A DNA stretch of 64,000 nucleotides from Parabacteroides chinchillae (GCF_900108035.1 NZ_FNVS01000002.1:62001-126000); one strand, 5' to 3'; shown: positions 1 to 8,482, numbered from the stretch's first letter. Numbers and translations: made by a program. The notes: a model not told the origin generated them from the sequence alone.

Positions 1-106
1 CTACGATGCAAGGTTTGTCTCCTTTATACTTCCATTCATTAGGGCTTGCTTCATAATCTGCAACTTTGTTTAGAAATTCAGCTTTTGTTAATTCTGTTAC
101 TTTCAT
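1..106 (-). CDS. trxA: Thioredoxin, N-terminal part (cut by window edge)
   Basis: The first 35 residues read MKVTELTKAEFLNKVADYEA and continue with PNEWKYKGDKPCIV, which is the usual start of Bacteroidales thioredoxins just before the DFYASWCGPCK active site. The catalytic CxxC lies outside the window. The ATG at 106 is preceded by AAGGAGAT, a good ribosome binding site. The product would be a cytosolic disulfide reductase. The identification rests on N-terminal sequence only. Confidence 0.75.
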   Translation of the reverse strand, partial: MKVTELTKAEFLNKVADYEASPNEWKYKGDKPCIV

Positions 107-152
107 AAATCAATCTCCTTTTTTAGTTTATATTGTTTTGTTTTTTATATAA

Positions 153-160
153 CAAAGATA
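153..160 (-). promoter_or_regulatory. Promoter -7 box for trxA
   Basis: TATCTTTG on the minus strand fits the Bacteroidota -7 consensus TAnnTTTG, 47 nt upstream of the thioredoxin ATG. No clear -33 TTTG is present. The rest of 161-309 shows nothing recognisable. Confidence 0.5.
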
Positions 161-309
161 TGGCTATAAGTTTATTTTGTAAATGTCTATTTTTCCTTTA
201 TAATTGGCAAATTTCCTTCGGACATCATAAAATAAACAATTTCGCTGAAAGTAAATTAAAAACAGAGGTATAGTCAATATTATTTTTTACCAAAAAACAG
301 GTTGCCTGA

Positions 310-1563
310 TTAAGAATTAATTCTTTTTCTAAATGGTTGTATTTTGAGATAGGTAGCCGAACGCCAAAACCATTCTAAAGGGCCATATAGATAGTAGTTC
401 AGCCAGTATCTACTGAATATGGCTTGTATAACATATACAACCAAACCTAAGACAAATACTTCAGTGATTCCCCAATTGCCGAATATTGCACCCAAACCCC
501 ACATAGAAAATATAATTCCCCCCACAATACTTTGTGCTACATAGTTAGTCAATCCCATGCGTCCGTAAGGAATGATGGCGTTCAGGTATTTTCCAACACT
601 ATCTGTCTGGAACAGGAGTATAAAACCAAGTCCTAAAGCTCCGGAAAACAGTACCGTATGTATATCATTAAGCGCCATGGACAACAGCATTTCGGGAGAT
701 AGTTTTACCCCTGACATGAGCATTCTGAAAGTAACTTCCTGCGATGGGATCAGGCTGATGAGAGAGCAAGCAAGAGTAAATCCTACAAAAAGCAGTATGT
801 TCCTTTTTTTATGTGTTTCTACTCCTTCAAAAAAACGCAAACGCCCTACTACTAAGCCCAGAATAAAAAGAGCCATTGTTACATATCCGCGTCCGTTCAA
901 ACCAAATTGATAATTTAATTTCCCTACAAATCCGGTGGTTAAGTTTCTTTTTGCCGATTTGAAGAATGATGGTTTTTCCATTGTTTTCCCAGAAGAAGTC
1001 GGTCTGTTTTTGTTTGCTTCGTTAGATACTGGTCTTTGTGGCATATTTTCTACTTGTTCTGTTTTTACTAAACGATCATAACTCGTTGAAATAATGCGGG
1101 GCGTACCTATCAACAGAAGCAGGGCAATAACAATCAGTATTCTGTTTTTTAGGGGAAACAGTAATACCATGATTACTCCGAAAGCAGCATATATAGGTAA
1201 AATATCGGCAGTGAAAAAGCTATTGCCAACGATGCCTATCACAAAAAGAATAACCATGCGCCAGATAAAACGTTTTCGGAAATCAATTCCTTTTTTGGCA
1301 CCCCGATCCATTTGTATAAAGAAACTTAATCCGAAAAGAAATGCAAAAATATTAATAAACTTACCCATTATTACATGTTGGGAAAGCCATTGAATAGCTG
1401 TATCCAGCATAGGAAATTGTGGCTCTGACGCGGGTATACCTGAAAAAACACCAAAATGTTGCAGCATATGCATAAGTATGACACCGAGCAGTGCAAATCC
1501 TCTTAATGCATCCAGAACGTGAATTCGACTTTGGGGAGCTGAAATAGTTTTACTTTGTTCCAT
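310..1563 (-). CDS. DUF418 family multi-pass membrane protein
   Basis: A 417-residue hydrophobic protein. The N-terminal RIHVLDALRGFALLGVILMH and the C-terminal part ending near NYYLYGPLEWFWRS are typical of the DUF418 (YeiB-like) family. The family has no settled biochemical role; its N-terminal half resembles acyltransferase-3 proteins, so transfer of an acyl group at the inner membrane is a guess. About nine to ten hydrophobic segments can be seen, with a polar loop near residues 170-205 rich in Asn, Lys and Arg. It is transcribed alone, divergent from an AraC regulator that could control it. Confidence 0.85.
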   Translation of the reverse strand: MEQSKTISAPQSRIHVLDALRGFALLGVILMHMLQHFGVFSGIPASEPQFPMLDTAIQWLSQHVIMGKFINIFAFLFGLSFFIQMDRGAKKGIDFRKRFIWRMVILFVIGIVGNSFFTADILPIYAAFGVIMVLLFPLKNRILIVIALLLLIGTPRIISTSYDRLVKTEQVENMPQRPVSNEANKNRPTSSGKTMEKPSFFKSAKRNLTTGFVGKLNYQFGLNGRGYVTMALFILGLVVGRLRFFEGVETHKKRNILLFVGFTLACSLISLIPSQEVTFRMLMSGVKLSPEMLLSMALNDIHTVLFSGALGLGFILLFQTDSVGKYLNAIIPYGRMGLTNYVAQSIVGGIIFSMWGLGAIFGNWGITEVFVLGLVVYVIQAIFSRYWLNYYLYGPLEWFWRSATYLKIQPFRKRINS

Positions 1564-1637
1564 TTTTTTACTATTTGATAATTATTTGTAAAGCTGTAAG
1601 CATGTTGTTTTAACGATCCACCTATAAATTGTTTCTG

Positions 1638-1645
1638 CAAAGATA
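1638..1645 (-). promoter_or_regulatory. Promoter -7 box for the DUF418 gene
   Basis: TATCTTTG on the minus strand, 75 nt upstream of the DUF418 ATG, matches TAnnTTTG. The 219-nt divergent gap 1564-1782 holds this and the opposite promoter at 1743. Confidence 0.5.
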
Positions 1646-1742
1646 GAGTGTGCACAAAGGCCCGTCCATAGATAAATTACAGTTTCAAAAACCAATATTC
1701 CTGATTTTAGGAATGCCTGAATTGGGGTTGGATGTGTTTTCC

Positions 1743-1750
1743 TATATTTG
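1743..1750 (+). promoter_or_regulatory. Promoter for the first AraC gene
   Basis: TATATTTG lies 33 nt before the ATG, with TTGG at 1722-1725 as a possible -33 element 17 nt upstream. Confidence 0.5.
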
Positions 1751-1782
1751 CAGAAAGTTATACCAAATAATAAAAAGAATAT

Positions 1783-2679
1783 ATGAGTGATATTATAAAA
1801 TTAGATTCGATACAAGACTACAACGAGTTGTTAGGAGTGGAGACATATCATCCTTTGGTAAGTGTTGTTGATATGTCTCAGTTAGAGGTGATCCGTCATA
1901 GCCGTAAGAATTTCGGATTCTACTGTATTATCCTCAAGCAACTTGATTGCGGTCCACTTATTTATGGTCGTAATCAGTATGATTACCGGGAGGGAACACT
2001 TGTTTTTGTCTCCCCCGGACAGGTTGCAGGTATAAATGATAACGGCGAAACCCGTAATCCGCGCGGATGGATTCTTATGTTCCATCCCGATCTACTGCGC
2101 GGTACATTACTGGATAGGCAGATTAAAAATTATTCATTCTTTTCATACGAGTCGAACGAAGCTTTACACATGTCAGAACGTGAACGCCATATTATTATTA
2201 ATTGTTTTAATGAAATACGTGAAGAGTTGGAACATGCTATTGATAAACATAGCAAACAAATTATTGCGGCCAACATAGAGGTGTTGCTAAATCACTGTGT
2301 ACGTTTTTATGATCGCCAGTTTGTTACTCGTGAGATTGTAAATCGTGATCTGTTAAGTCGTTTCGAGAACCTCCTTGACGACTATTTCAATTCAAATAAG
2401 CCCCAAAAATTGGGTCTGCCTTCTGTTGCCTGGTGTTCCGGGGAGTTACACCTGTCTGCTAACTATTTCGGTGATCTGATTAAAAAAGAAACCGGAAAAT
2501 CGGCACAAGAATATATCCAGTTGGTCACTATTGAGTGGGCAAAAAAGCTACTTTCGGAGGGTAATCGATCGGTTAGTGAAATTGCCTATACCTTGGGATT
2601 TAAGTATCCCCATCATCTAAGTCGTCTTTTTAAAAAAGTAGTCGGTGTAACTCCGAATAAATATAAAAGTGTAAGTTAG
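1783..2679 (+). CDS. AraC family transcriptional regulator
   Basis: A 298-residue protein with an N-terminal cupin-like sensor half (DCGPLIYGRNQYDYREGTLV region) and a C-terminal AraC/XylS DNA-binding domain at about 200-297. Both helix-turn-helices are recognisable: LSANYFGDLIKKETGKSAQE, and VSEIAYTLGFKYPHHLSRLF followed by the family ending VVGVTPNKYK. The ligand is unknown. It is divergent from the DUF418 gene, a common arrangement for a local activator, but its targets cannot be read from sequence. Confidence 0.9.
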   Translation: MSDIIKLDSIQDYNELLGVETYHPLVSVVDMSQLEVIRHSRKNFGFYCIILKQLDCGPLIYGRNQYDYREGTLVFVSPGQVAGINDNGETRNPRGWILMFHPDLLRGTLLDRQIKNYSFFSYESNEALHMSERERHIIINCFNEIREELEHAIDKHSKQIIAANIEVLLNHCVRFYDRQFVTREIVNRDLLSRFENLLDDYFNSNKPQKLGLPSVAWCSGELHLSANYFGDLIKKETGKSAQEYIQLVTIEWAKKLLSEGNRSVSEIAYTLGFKYPHHLSRLFKKVVGVTPNKYKSVS

Positions 2680-2806
2680 AGTTTCGCGAATGAAATCTAA
2701 AATAAACACATAGCGGAAAAGTAAATTCGAGTAAAGCGTACCGACATATCAACATATAAGCCTATCACTTAAAAAAATGAGGCGAGGCATTTAATTTTTG
2801 AGCTAT

Positions 2807-2843
2807 ACAACAAAATTATTTCTTTTGAAAAGGGTTACCTTTG
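2807..2843 (+). promoter_or_regulatory. Promoter and putative AraC-type operator of the second AraC gene
   Basis: The -7 box TACCTTTG is at 2836-2843. ACAACAAA at 2807-2814 lies 21 nt before it, and TTTGA at 2797-2801 lies just upstream. The same three elements with identical spacing precede the dehydrogenase remnant at 3853, which suggests autoregulation plus control of that operon. The rest of 2680-2876 shows nothing else. Confidence 0.5.
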
Positions 2844-2876
2844 CAAAAGAAATAATAGTTATAATCAAATAAAGAA

Positions 2877-3719
2877 ATGACAGACAGAATCAATACACTA
2901 CGTTATTCGGACATCTTTTTTGCGATGTATTTTGACGGAGGTATGAGCTGCACACACCGAAACCATTCCCACGTGTTGGTTTATATTTATTCCGGTGAAA
3001 TGGCAATTGAAGAAAAAGGAAAAACAACAAAGCTGCATAGAGGCGACTGCGCCTTTATCTGTAAGGATTTCAGTGTTCGCATGACAAAACAAGCGTGGAA
3101 TGGAGAGCAATTTAAGGCTATTTTTCTAATGTTTACGCCTAAATTCTTGCGTAGCTTCTACAACAAGTTAAAACCGAACTCAATCCCAAAGGATGCCAAA
3201 AGGGAGAAAGTAAGTCTGTATAAGTTGCCATCTAACCGTCCGGATATTACAAGCCTGTTCGAATCAATGACACCTTATTTCGATTCGGGCATCCAACCGT
3301 CAGAAGAGTTGCTGCAACTAAAAATGGTTGAGGGAATGTATGTACTGCTCAATACGAACAAGAATCTGTACGCATCGGTTTTCGATTTTACCGACCCATG
3401 GAAAATTGATATTCTGAATTTCTTGGAGAACAATTACATGAATGACATTTCAATGGAAGAAATAGCCAATTATACGGGACGTAGTCTTTCCACATTCAAA
3501 CGGGATTTCAAAAAATGCAGTCCTCTTTCCCCTCGTGAATGGCTGATATGCCGTCGCCTCGAAGCAGCCCACGAACTAATACAGAAAGGCGAACGCAAAG
3601 TGTCGGAGATTTGTTTTGAGGTCGGTTTTAAGAATCTCTCGCATTTCTCGAAGGTTTATAAAGAAAAATACGGTATTCCTCCTACAAGGAATCTGCAACA
3701 CGGAATGAGTCTCGCATAG
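2877..3719 (+). CDS. AraC family transcriptional regulator (second)
   Basis: A 280-residue protein with an N-terminal cupin-type ligand domain (THRNHSHVLVYIYSGEMAIE, a jelly-roll strand pair) and a C-terminal AraC DNA-binding domain. The two helix-turn-helices read MEEIANYTGRSLSTFKRDFK and VSEICFEVGFKNLSHFSKVY, ending KEKYGIPPTR. It precedes, in the same direction, a broken short-chain dehydrogenase, an O-acetyltransferase and an alpha/beta hydrolase, and shares a promoter motif with them, so it probably regulates that operon and itself. The inducer is unknown. Confidence 0.9.
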   Translation: MTDRINTLRYSDIFFAMYFDGGMSCTHRNHSHVLVYIYSGEMAIEEKGKTTKLHRGDCAFICKDFSVRMTKQAWNGEQFKAIFLMFTPKFLRSFYNKLKPNSIPKDAKREKVSLYKLPSNRPDITSLFESMTPYFDSGIQPSEELLQLKMVEGMYVLLNTNKNLYASVFDFTDPWKIDILNFLENNYMNDISMEEIANYTGRSLSTFKRDFKKCSPLSPREWLICRRLEAAHELIQKGERKVSEICFEVGFKNLSHFSKVYKEKYGIPPTRNLQHGMSLA

Positions 3720-3760
3720 ATTGCGGGACTTTTTTATTTATGGACTTCCCGGCAAAGCAC

Positions 3761-3807
3761 TTTGAACCACACAACAAAGCCGTAATGTCATAGACCTCTT
3801 ACCTTTG
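3761..3807 (+). promoter_or_regulatory. Promoter and putative AraC operator of the SDR/acetyltransferase/hydrolase operon
   Basis: TTTGA at 3761-3765, ACAACAAA at 3771-3778 and the -7 box TACCTTTG at 3800-3807. The spacing (5 nt, then 21 nt) is exactly that seen upstream of the AraC gene at 2877. The -7 box lies 45 nt before the pseudogene ATG at 3853. Confidence 0.5.
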
Positions 3808-3852
3808 CATCAGAAAATAATTAGAGCTTATAACAGATAACATCAGATAATT

Positions 3853-4145
3853 ATGGCAGAAACAAAAACAATGAAAGAAAAAGTGGCTTTGGTGACAGGT
3901 GCAGGAATGGGAATCGGTCTTGCTTGTGCAGAAGCATTTGCCCGTGCAGGCTATATTACCGTTTTGTCAGATATTAGTCCGACACTCAAGCTGTAAAAGA
4001 AATGATTGATTGGATTATAGCTACTTACGGACGTTTGGGTAAGCCCGAAGAAATCGCCGATGCCGTATTGTGGCTATGCAGTCTGCAAGCAACTTATATG
4101 AACGGGCATGGCTTAATTGTAGACGGAGGTATCACTATTAAATAA
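3853..4145 (+). pseudogene. Short-chain dehydrogenase/reductase, broken by internal deletion and frameshift
   Basis: The first frame (ATG 3853) encodes the SDR nucleotide-binding start KVALVTGAGMGIGLACAEAF and stops after 47 residues at 3994. From about 3984 the -1 frame reads DTQAVKEMIDWIIATYGRL and passes directly into GKPEEIADAVLWLCSLQATY and the SDR ending MNGHGLIVDGGITIK, stopping at 4145. A normal SDR has about 250 residues; here roughly 150 middle residues are missing, including the Ser and YxxxK catalytic residues. The junction falls at a GRL-coding stretch, which in intact SDRs occurs both mid-protein (YGRLD) and near the C-terminus (GRLGKPEEI), so deletion by recombination between these short repeats is likely. 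It cannot be functional. Confidence 0.85.
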
Positions 4146-4153
4146 GGAACAAC

Positions 4154-4720
4154 ATGAAAGATATTTTTGAAAAAGATTTGTCAGGCGAGATGGTTTCCCC
4201 AAACGAACCGGGTTACGAGGCGTTGATTACCGATATTTTCGAAACTATTAAGACTGCAACAGTAATGAATACAGGTTATCGTACTCCTGAAGAAGTCCAT
4301 GACTATATGGGACGGATTCTTGGTAAACCACTCGAAGAGAGTACAACGGTGCTACCGCCGCTTTATATTGATTATGGCAAGCCGATTACCATCGGAAAGG
4401 GGTGTTTCATCCAGCAGTGCTGCACTTTCTTTGGTCGTGGAGGTATTACCATCGGCAATGATGTATTCATCGGTCCGAAAGTCAATCTGATAACCATCAA
4501 CCATGACCCGAATCCGGAAAACCGCAGTGCAACCTATGGTCGTCCGATAGTCATAGAAGATAGGGCATGGATTGGCATCAATTCAACCATTCTTCCGGGA
4601 GTGCGCATTGGTTACGGTGCGATTGTCGGAGCTGGCAGTGTCGTTACCAAAGATGTGCCGCCTATGACGGTGGTAGCAGGAAACCCCGCTCGGTTTATTA
4701 AGAATATTGAAGTCAAATAA
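4154..4720 (+). CDS. Sugar O-acetyltransferase, LacA/Maa-like
   Basis: A 188-residue left-handed beta-helix acetyltransferase. Hexapeptide repeats run from about residue 77 (ITIGKGCFIQQCC) to 180, with the catalytic His at about 117 in LITINHDPNPENR and the conserved ending GAIVGAGSVVTKDVPPMTVV followed by AGNPA. It would transfer acetyl from acetyl-CoA to a sugar or small hydroxylated acceptor in the cytosol. It starts 8 nt after the SDR pseudogene, so it belongs to the same AraC-linked operon. The substrate is not determinable. Confidence 0.88.
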   Translation: MKDIFEKDLSGEMVSPNEPGYEALITDIFETIKTATVMNTGYRTPEEVHDYMGRILGKPLEESTTVLPPLYIDYGKPITIGKGCFIQQCCTFFGRGGITIGNDVFIGPKVNLITINHDPNPENRSATYGRPIVIEDRAWIGINSTILPGVRIGYGAIVGAGSVVTKDVPPMTVVAGNPARFIKNIEVK

Positions 4721-4765
4721 ATTAGAAAAACATTTGAAATATGATAGAACAAAAACAATAATAGT

Positions 4766-5821
4766 ATGAAATTACAAATTATTGCCATAATGATATTTCT
4801 GTCACTTACGGATGTCATGGCATCGGAAACAATTAAGTATAAAAACTCATCAGACATGGATACTTTAGAATTAACTCAAGAATGGGACAAAACATTTCCC
4901 GAAAGCGAAAAAGTGACCCACTCTAAAATTACATTTCATAACCGCTACGGAATAACACTTGTAGCAGACCTTTACAAGCCGTTGGATGCAAGCGGACAGT
5001 TGGCGGCAGTAGCCGTATGCGGACCGTATGGCGCAGTAAAAGAACAGGTATCGGGACGATATGCACAATCCCTTGCCGAGCGAGGTTTTCTGACTATTGC
5101 TTTCGACCCTTCGTTTTATGGCGAAAGCAGCGGTACTCCTCGCAATCTTACTTCTCCTGAAATAAGTACAGACGATTTCAGTGCGGCGGTCGATTATCTG
5201 CTGACCCGTGAGGATGTGGATTCCGGATCAATCGGTATCCTCGGTATTTGCGGTTGGGGCGGATTTGCCTTGAACGCAGCGGCTAACGATCCCCGCATCA
5301 AAGCTACCGTTGCTTCTACGATGTATGATATGAGCCGTGTAAATGCCAATGGGTACTTTGATACAATGTCTGCCGATGACCGTTATCAGCTTCGCGTACA
5401 ACTTAACAAGCAACGCACAAAAGATTACCAAAACGGAACTTACGATCGTGATGGAGGGGTCGTAAATCCTGTACCGGAAGAAGCACCGCTTTTTGTGCGC
5501 CAATATCATGATTATTATAAAACAGAACGTGGCTACCATCACCGCTCACCCAATTCCAATGATGGAATTAATAAAACCGCATCTCTGTCTTTCATTAATC
5601 TTCCAATTCTTGCATACATAGACGAAATCCGCAGTGCAGTGTTATTGATACACGGTGAAAAGGCACATTCACGCTATTTCAGCGAAGATGCCTATAAGAG
5701 GTTGACCGGAGCGAATAAGGAACTACTTATTATCCCTGGAGCGAACCACACAGACTTATACGATAATTTGGCAGTGATTCCTTTTGATAAGATAGAGATA
5801 TTTTTTAAAAAATCTTTTTAG
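4766..5821 (+). CDS. Alpha/beta hydrolase, dienelactone-hydrolase type, exported
   Basis: A 351-residue protein with a short signal-like N-terminus (MKLQIIAIMIFLSLTDVMAS). The nucleophile elbow is GICGWGG (about 160-166), so Cys162 sits where most of the fold has Ser, as in dienelactone hydrolases; the catalytic His is in PGANHTDLY (H328). LLIHGEKAHSRYF is the acid-bearing loop region. Proteins of this type are often found with SDRs, acetyltransferases and AraC regulators in Bacteroidota. It would hydrolyse an ester or lactone; the substrate is unknown. It is the last gene of its operon, followed by a terminator. Confidence 0.8.
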   Translation: MKLQIIAIMIFLSLTDVMASETIKYKNSSDMDTLELTQEWDKTFPESEKVTHSKITFHNRYGITLVADLYKPLDASGQLAAVAVCGPYGAVKEQVSGRYAQSLAERGFLTIAFDPSFYGESSGTPRNLTSPEISTDDFSAAVDYLLTREDVDSGSIGILGICGWGGFALNAAANDPRIKATVASTMYDMSRVNANGYFDTMSADDRYQLRVQLNKQRTKDYQNGTYDRDGGVVNPVPEEAPLFVRQYHDYYKTERGYHHRSPNSNDGINKTASLSFINLPILAYIDEIRSAVLLIHGEKAHSRYFSEDAYKRLTGANKELLIIPGANHTDLYDNLAVIPFDKIEIFFKKSF

Positions 5822-5848
5822 GTAGAATAACTTTAAAACACACTTTAG

Positions 5849-5885
5849 TAGCCCATTTGTCTTTTCGACTTTTGGGCTATTTTTT
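5849..5885 (+). terminator. Rho-independent terminator after the hydrolase
   Basis: Stem TAGCCCA/TGGGCTA (5849-5855 with 5873-5879) followed by TTTTTT, 28 nt after the stop codon. Confidence 0.8.
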
Positions 5886-5961
5886 ATAAAATGCTGAAAA
5901 TCAATGGTTGCTAAATCATTGCCTTTATTTCTCAATTGATTAAGTCTAACCGACAGAAATC

Positions 5962-5998
5962 TAAAATAAAAAAACCGTCGGAATGTTACCGGCGGTTT
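5962..5998 (-). terminator. Terminator of the superoxide dismutase gene
   Basis: Stem of 10 bp, AAACCGTCGG (5972-5981) with CCGGCGGTTT (5989-5998), one G-U pair. Read on the minus strand it ends in a run of T. It lies 33 nt beyond the sod stop. Confidence 0.75.
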
Positions 5999-6030
5999 CT
6001 TATTACATTTTAAACTTGAGCTAATTTCGG

Positions 6031-6606
6031 TTAGTACCGTTTGCCAACCACGTCCCAGTCAATAATTTTCCATAAAGCATTCAAATGATCGGCACGACGA
6101 TTCTGATAATCTAAATAATAAGAATGTTCCCAAACGTCGAAGCCTAAAAGAGGTTTTAATCCTTTAACAACAGGATTGCTGCCGTTTGCTTCTTTGGTTA
6201 TTGAAAGTTTACCGTTGTTGTCTTCGGCTAACCAAACCCAACCGGAGCCAAATAAGCCTGTGCCTGCAGCAACAAATTCTTTTTGGAAATTCTCAAAAGA
6301 ACCCCATTCCTTATTTATTGCTTCGGCAAGTTTGCCAGTTGGTACTCCTCCGCCTTTAGGTGAAAATTGAGTGAAATATAAATTATGATTTAAAACTTGC
6401 CCTGCGTTGTTAAATATAGCACCATCTGATTCTTTTACAATTGTTTCAAGAGGTGCGTTTTCAAACTTGGTACCTGGTACAAGATTGTTCAGATTATTTA
6501 CATAAGTCTGTAAATGTTTCCCATGATGTAACTCAATGGTCTGTTTTGATATTACCGGTTCCAGAGCGTTTGCTGCATAGGGTAATTGAATTAATTCGAA
6601 TTTCAT
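6031..6606 (-). CDS. sodB: Superoxide dismutase (Fe/Mn)
   Basis: A 191-residue Fe/Mn superoxide dismutase. Metal ligands are visible: His in IELHHGKHLQTYV, His in VLNHNLYFTQF, and Asp and His in FDVWEHSYYLDYQNRR. It converts superoxide to peroxide and oxygen. The ATG at 6606 follows a purine-rich AAAGAAGAAG stretch and matches the family start (LPYAANALEPVISKQTIELH). An upstream in-frame ATG at 6678 would add 24 residues resembling a signal peptide; I prefer the shorter form because gut Bacteroidales SODs are cytosolic. Fe versus Mn use is not certain. Confidence 0.93.
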   Translation of the reverse strand: MKFELIQLPYAANALEPVISKQTIELHHGKHLQTYVNNLNNLVPGTKFENAPLETIVKESDGAIFNNAGQVLNHNLYFTQFSPKGGGVPTGKLAEAINKEWGSFENFQKEFVAAGTGLFGSGWVWLAEDNNGKLSITKEANGSNPVVKGLKPLLGFDVWEHSYYLDYQNRRADHLNALWKIIDWDVVGKRY

Positions 6607-6762
6607 GACTTCTTCTTTTTTATCTGTTATTTGACTATTTGTAATCAACAATAATAAACTAAGACATAATGTAAGCATGGCCTTATATGTTTTAATGTTG
6701 TTTGTATTATTATAACATGCCAGGCATTGAATTTGTTTAAAGGAACGAAAAAAGAATTTGAA

Positions 6763-6824
6763 AAATCATCCCGATCATTTTTATAAATCATCCTGATAAT
6801 TTGCAAAAATGATCGGGATGATTT
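6763..6824. repeat. 62-bp tripartite intergenic repeat, copy A
   Basis: Three 18-bp units with 4-bp spacers: AAATCATCCCGATCATTT (6763-6780), AAATCATCCTGATAATTT (6785-6802) and AAATGATCGGGATGATTT (6807-6824). The third is the exact reverse complement of the first, giving a 20-bp perfect inverted repeat around the middle unit. It sits between the divergent sod and arginine decarboxylase genes. Copies B (33844) and C (60671) have the same length and spacing. Confidence 0.85.
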
Positions 6825-6864
6825 ATTTCTGCCCGGAAAAGGAGAAAAATCCCGAATAAGTTTT

Positions 6865-6872
6865 TATTTTTG
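6865..6872 (+). promoter_or_regulatory. Promoter -7 box for arginine decarboxylase
   Basis: TATTTTTG matches TAnnTTTG, 41 nt before the ATG at 6914. Confidence 0.5.
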
Positions 6873-6913
6873 CACGCTCAATACATTATTAATAAGTAAA
6901 ACATATTTTGTAG

Positions 6914-7453
6914 ATGGTAAAGAAAGTTGGGAATTTAATTCCAAACACCTTTTTTATTACAAAGGGTAGTGGTGAATCTGATCTGGAAAAACATGCGGGT
7001 TCTTATCACATGGCTCTTTATGATGCCGGTATATCAGACTTTAATATTATGACATATTCGTCTGTTATTCCAGCAACGGCACATCTGGCAACCATGGATG
7101 AAATAGATCTTCCTCCATTTGGTTCTGAAATGAAAACTATCATGGCAGTGTCTCATGGATACCAGGATGAGTTTGTATCTGCTGGTGTGGTTTACGCTTG
7201 GATGTACAAGGATGAAAACTTTGATGAGAAAGTGGGAGGACTTGTATGTGAGGTTAGTGGTCGTTATCGTATTGAAGAACTTGAGTCCCGTTTGATTCGT
7301 GTAATCAATGATCTTCACCAGAAGACGTACGATAAATATTATTTAGGTGAACTTAACTTTATAACGGAAGGGATTACCATCGAAAAAAGATATGGGACAG
7401 CTTTGGCTGCTTTATGCTTTTTGGATTTCTTGCAACCGGATATTGAAGAATAA
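6914..7453 (+). CDS. Pyruvoyl-dependent arginine decarboxylase
   Basis: A 179-residue protein of the PvlArgDC family, which converts arginine to agmatine and CO2. The self-cleavage site that generates the pyruvoyl group is the Ser49-Ser50 pair in IMTYSSVIPA. VSHGYQDEFVSAGVVYAWMY and a C-terminal AALCFLDFLQP are also typical. The length is normal for the single-chain precursor. Such enzymes start polyamine synthesis in many Bacteroidota. It has its own promoter and terminator; no agmatine deiminase or antiporter lies next to it, so a biosynthetic rather than acid-resistance role is more likely. Confidence 0.92.
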   Translation: MVKKVGNLIPNTFFITKGSGESDLEKHAGSYHMALYDAGISDFNIMTYSSVIPATAHLATMDEIDLPPFGSEMKTIMAVSHGYQDEFVSAGVVYAWMYKDENFDEKVGGLVCEVSGRYRIEELESRLIRVINDLHQKTYDKYYLGELNFITEGITIEKRYGTALAALCFLDFLQPDIEE

Positions 7454-7489
7454 GCATTCAGGGGAATTTTATATTACATTTTTATAAGG

Positions 7490-7519
7490 CCGTCTTCCTT
7501 TCGGGGAAGGCGGTTTTTT
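7490..7519 (+). terminator. Terminator after arginine decarboxylase
   Basis: Stem CCGTCTTCC/GGAAGGCGG (7490-7498 with 7505-7513, one G-U pair) followed by six T. Confidence 0.85.
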
Positions 7520-7521
7520 GT

Positions 7522-7529
7522 TATATTTG
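7522..7529 (+). promoter_or_regulatory. Promoter -7 box for endonuclease IV
   Basis: TATATTTG matches TAnnTTTG and begins just after the T-run of the preceding terminator. It leaves an untranslated leader of about 110 nt before the ATG at 7646. Confidence 0.55.
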
Positions 7530-7645
7530 CTGACCGGAATAGATAAATGTTGCCATTCCGGACGAATAACAATAAACATAAATTATTGTTGATATTCATT
7601 TTTACGGATGTAAGATTGAAGGTGAATAATATAAATAAACAGAAT

Positions 7646-8482
7646 ATGAAATACATAGGAGCTCATGTGTCTGCATCGGGAGGTGTCGAAAATGCACCTT
7701 TGAATGCTCAGGCGATAGGAGCAAAGGCTTTTGCTCTTTTCACTCGTAATCAACGTCAATGGAAATCTGCTCCATTACCAGAAAATAGTATTTCTCTTTT
7801 TAAAGAACGTTGTGAGGAATTTGGCTATTTACCTAAACATATTCTGCCTCATGACAGTTATCTTATTAATCTAGGGCATCCGGAAGAAGAAGGATTGCTG
7901 AAATCCCGTGCTGCTTTTTTAGATGAGATGCAGCGATGTGAACAACTGGGGCTTGACTTGTTGAATTTTCATCCCGGAAGTTCTTTAAATGAAATGACAG
8001 ATGAAGAATGCTTAACTCGTATCGCAGAGTCTGTCAATTGGGCGTTAGGCAAAACGAACGGTGTTTGTGCCGTAATAGAAAATACGGCCGGACAAGGCAC
8101 GAATCTTGGTTATACGTTTGAGCAGATTGCATATATTATAGATAAAGTAGAAGATAAATCCAGGGTGGGCGTATGTATTGATACTGCTCATACGCTAGCT
8201 GCAGGATATGATATAAAAACAGAGGATGGTTTTAAGGAAACTTTCCGGCATTTTGATGAAGTTATAGGTTTTTCTTATTTGAAAGGAATGCACCTGAATG
8301 ATTCTAAAAAAGATATGGGATCAAGAGTTGACCGCCATGACAGCATAGGAAAAGGAGTAATGGGAATTATTCCTTTTCAAATGATTATGAACGATTCCCG
8401 TTTTGATGATATACCGCTTATATTAGAGACGCCAGATGAATCTATCTGGGCTGATGAAATAAAATATTTATATAGCTTATGA
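7646..8482 (+). CDS. nfo: Deoxyribonuclease IV (endonuclease IV)
   Basis: A 278-residue AP endonuclease of base excision repair, TIM-barrel with three Zn ions. The conserved start [17 protein letters not shown] sets the ATG at 7646 rather than the earlier in-frame ATG at 7547. Metal-site motifs are all present: [36 protein letters not shown] and [19 protein letters not shown]. It cuts the backbone 5' of abasic sites. It lies 38 nt upstream of the antiporter gene, probably co-transcribed. Confidence 0.95.
   Translation: MKYIGAHVSASGGVENAPLNAQAIGAKAFALFTRNQRQWKSAPLPENSISLFKERCEEFGYLPKHILPHDSYLINLGHPEEEGLLKSRAAFLDEMQRCEQLGLDLLNFHPGSSLNEMTDEECLTRIAESVNWALGKTNGVCAVIENTAGQGTNLGYTFEQIAYIIDKVEDKSRVGVCIDTAHTLAAGYDIKTEDGFKETFRHFDEVIGFSYLKGMHLNDSKKDMGSRVDRHDSIGKGVMGIIPFQMIMNDSRFDDIPLILETPDESIWADEIKYLYSL

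Noticed and set aside
6607-6678. N-terminal extension of superoxide dismutase that looks like a signal peptide
   Set aside because: The core family start, a purine-rich ribosome site before the inner ATG and the usual cytosolic location favour the shorter protein. Export remains possible but is not supported by neighbours.
6763-6824. Regular 18-bp units with 4-bp spacers considered as a CRISPR array (also at 33844 and 60671)
   Set aside because: Only three units per copy, units flip orientation, spacers are 4 bp and no cas gene is in the window. A palindromic intergenic repeat fits better.
6914-7453. Pyruvoyl arginine decarboxylase as part of an acid-resistance island
   Set aside because: It has its own promoter and terminator, no arginine/agmatine antiporter nearby, and lies 19 kb from the gad locus. 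Polyamine synthesis is the simpler reading.
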